A stretch of DNA of 64,000 nucleotides, from assembly GCF_001424025.1 (NCBI RefSeq), contig NZ_LMPZ01000005.1, forward strand, positions 88,063 through 152,062. Reading direction: 5' to 3'. Shown here piece after piece: positions 62,484-64,000 of this stretch (its first letter is position 1; every line of letters begins with the position of its first letter). This DNA is from Brevundimonas sp. Leaf363. GTDB lineage: Bacteria > Pseudomonadota > Alphaproteobacteria > Caulobacterales > Caulobacteraceae. Below the pieces are notes generated by a model that searched no databases, was not told the DNA's origin, and saw only the letters and a list, made by a program, of their open reading frames with translations. A program made the translations under genes and the position numbers.

Positions 62484-62687
62484 ATGAACGCGTCGTTTCG
62501 GCTCGAAGTCTATACCGTGCCGACTGGTGAACCCGGTAGACATACCGGGTCCACGGGGTCGTTCTCGGCTGGGAGTGTGGGTGAAGCAGTTGCTTCTGCA
62601 AAAGGGGCTATGGCTTCCGTGCCCTACAGAGCGGTGGGCTGGCTGGAATCTTCACTAGAAGATCGGGCGTGGATTATTGGCAACTAG
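62484..62687 (+). CDS. Small orphan protein in AT-rich island
   Basis: The 67-residue product begins at ATG 62484 (MNASFRLEVYTVP), with GGAGAG nine bases upstream. An upstream in-frame ATG at 62436 gives 83 residues, but has no ribosome site. It is Gly/Ser-rich (GRHTGSTGSFSAGSVGEAVASAKGAM) with a C-terminal YRAVGWLESSLEDRAWIIGN. No signal peptide, no known domain. Codon use looks less GC-biased than in its neighbours. It may be real but its function is unknown. Confidence 0.5.
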   Translation: MNASFRLEVYTVPTGEPGRHTGSTGSFSAGSVGEAVASAKGAMASVPYRAVGWLESSLEDRAWIIGN

Positions 62688-62716
62688 CTCGACCTTATAG
62701 CCTGACGAGTAGCCGT

Positions 62717-63622
62717 TCAGCGATGCGCCGCCTGCGCCTTCGTCAGCTCGATCATCCCTTGGGCCGCTCCCATCTCCGGCACGATCTCGCCCGCGCGATC
62801 GGACACCTCCGCGAACCGCGCCGCCAGTTGTTCCGCCGCATCGGCCCCCGTCACGTGAACCCCCTGCGTCAGCGTCACATAGGCCCGCTCGAAACCGCCG
62901 GCCCCGGCCGCCAGGATGCAGCGGCTCGGCGCGCCCTCGCTGACCAGATACAGCAGCCCCGGCGTCACAAGCTCTGGCCCCAGCGCCTCCAGCGGCAGGG
63001 CGGCGCCCAGGTCCTCGGTCATGCGCGTGTGCGCCGTCGGGGCCAGGCAGTTGACCCGGATGTCGTTCTTGGCCCCCTCGATCGACAGCGTCTGCATCAG
63101 GCCGACCAGCGCCATCTTGGCCGCGCCGTAGTTCGACTGGCCGAAGTTGCCGTAAAGGCCCGACGACGAGGTGGTCATGACGATGCGGCCATAGCCCTGC
63201 GTCCGCATGATCTCCCACACCGCCTTGGTGCAGTTGACCGCCCCCATCAGGTGGACGTCGACGACGAAGCGGAAGTCCTCCAGCTCCATCTTGGCGAAGG
63301 TCTTGTCGCGCAGGACGCCGGCGTTGTTCACCAGGATATCGACCCGGCCCCATTTCGCCATCGTCGCCGCCACCATCGCCTCGACGGCGGCGGCGTCGGT
63401 CACCGAGGCCGCATTGGCCATGGCCTCGCCGCCCGCCGCCTCGATCTCGGCGACCACGGCCTCGGCCGCCGTGGCCGATCCGCCCGATCCGTCGCGGGCC
63501 CCGCCCAGATCGTTGACCACGACCTTGGCGCCCCGCGCCGCCAGGGCCAGCGCATGCTCGCGCCCCAGGCCGCCGCCGGCGCCGGTGACGATGGCGACCT
63601 TGCCTTCAAAACGTATGCTCAC
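62717..63622 (-). CDS. Short-chain dehydrogenase (3-hydroxyacyl-CoA dehydrogenase-like)
   Basis: The 301-residue SDR has the NAD(P) motif VTGAGGGLGREHAL, then VNDLGGARDGSGGS, the NAG motif NNAGVLRDKTF, and the catalytic Ser-Tyr-Lys set in TTSSSGLYGNFGQSNYGAAK. The Asp-rich loop and NDLGG are typical of the dehydrogenase domain of peroxisomal multifunctional enzyme 2 (HSD17B4-like). The C-terminal tail of about 60 residues is longer than in simple SDRs. It may act in beta-oxidation with the thiolase. ATG 63622 in minus orientation. Confidence 0.88.
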   Translation of the reverse strand: MSIRFEGKVAIVTGAGGGLGREHALALAARGAKVVVNDLGGARDGSGGSATAAEAVVAEIEAAGGEAMANAASVTDAAAVEAMVAATMAKWGRVDILVNNAGVLRDKTFAKMELEDFRFVVDVHLMGAVNCTKAVWEIMRTQGYGRIVMTTSSSGLYGNFGQSNYGAAKMALVGLMQTLSIEGAKNDIRVNCLAPTAHTRMTEDLGAALPLEALGPELVTPGLLYLVSEGAPSRCILAAGAGGFERAYVTLTQGVHVTGADAAEQLAARFAEVSDRAGEIVPEMGAAQGMIELTKAQAAHR

Positions 63623-63806
63623 CGCGATCCCTCCAGGATGTCTGCGGCCGCTCTAACAGCCCTGCCGCGGCGTAATGTGTTGGAATGGCGCCACAGTCGC
63701 CACATTCGGTGCGAAAATGAGGGAACGTCCCCCCTGCTTCACCGTTGAGCGCCGTGAAGGTTGTGAGCAACACGACTTCGGGCATTTTTTGAGCGTGAGG
63801 AATATC

Positions 63807-64000
63807 ATGAGAGCACTGCTTCTCGCGGGGGTCGCTGCTGCGGGTCTCGCCATGACCGCGGGTACGGCGTCCGCCGAACCGAACGGTTGGTACGGCGCCA
63901 TCGACGGCGGCTACCACAAGATCGACGACCTGAACCTGGAATCGTCGACGACCGGCGTGAACTGGAACTACTCGGTCAACAACGGCTGGGCGGCTTTCGG
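63807..64000 (+). CDS. Outer-membrane beta-barrel protein, N-terminal part (OmpA-like), cut by window edge
   Basis: The frame runs off the right edge after about 64 codons. MRALLLAGVAAAGLAMTAGTASA is a signal peptide, and the mature start EPNGWYGAIDGGYHKIDDLNL is like OmpA-type barrels (WYxGxxxGY). ATG 63807 has GTGAGG upstream. The remaining part would show whether an OmpA C-terminal peptidoglycan-binding domain follows, as is common in Caulobacterales. Confidence 0.85.
   Translation, partial: MRALLLAGVAAAGLAMTAGTASAEPNGWYGAIDGGYHKIDDLNLESSTTGVNWNYSVNNGWAAF

Noticed and set aside
1..64000. tRNA genes, rRNA, CRISPR arrays, insertion sequences, prophage genes
   Set aside because: I looked for T-loop and acceptor patterns, repeat-spacer periodicity and transposase motifs and saw none. 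A covariance-model search would be needed to be sure about tRNAs.

Overview
The window is high-GC bacterial chromosome and almost completely coding. It looks like the Caulobacteraceae (Alphaproteobacteria), with a Brevundimonas- or Caulobacter-type gene set. The main reasons are a clear ChpT histidine phosphotransferase (the CckA-ChpT-CtrA relay is alphaproteobacterial), a CtrA-type TTAG-N7-TTAAC box in front of fliQ-fliR-flhB, a DUF2794 gene, a malate synthase G, and many 4-base GTGA/ATGA gene overlaps. I see no rRNA, tRNA, insertion sequence, prophage or CRISPR array. Genus assignment is inference.

Layout. 1-4.2 kb: a partial Sel1-repeat protein overlapping folE, a membrane-anchored AraC regulator and a Tat-exported S41 peptidase. 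4.2-6.4 kb: flagellar export genes fliQ, fliR, flhB behind a CtrA box. 6.4-7.0 kb: a BrnT/BrnA toxin-antitoxin pair with a palindromic operator candidate. 7.0-10.9 kb (minus): M28 peptidase, a divergent CheR, a single-domain response regulator and chpT. 11-18 kb: cysQ, prfC, a zinc-peptidase/TPR protein and small unknown genes. 18-25 kb: malate synthase G, whose last codons lie inside a nested inverted-repeat element, then an ABC ATPase and a permease fused to an M1 aminopeptidase domain. 25-33.7 kb: ubiG, then lysC, a DUF3147 gene, ptsP, a RodZ-like HTH protein and ispG.

33.7-56.7 kb is an envelope polysaccharide region with housekeeping genes between. It has a UDP-glucuronate epimerase-like enzyme, a 1246-residue glycosyltransferase built on tandem ~95-residue GW[AV]xD modules, a hexapeptide acetyltransferase, an asparagine-synthase-like protein without the glutaminase cysteine, a 776-residue GT2 glycosyltransferase, and a complete capsule-type ABC exporter in the order kpsM-ugd-kpsT-kpsE-kpsD followed by a GT9-like gene. 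Ugd and the epimerase together predict UDP-GlcA and UDP-GalA supply, so a uronic-acid-containing glycan is likely. 56.8-60.8 kb is a trehalose block, otsB-GH15-otsA. The window ends with a second nested inverted-repeat element, a thiolase, an AT-rich island with a small orphan ORF, a short-chain dehydrogenase and the start of an outer-membrane beta-barrel gene.

The best candidates for new biology are the modular GW glycosyltransferase with its polysaccharide neighbourhood, the two nested inverted-repeat elements (one forming the end of the malate synthase gene), and the permease/M1-peptidase fusion. I did not find a whole system that I can claim is undescribed.
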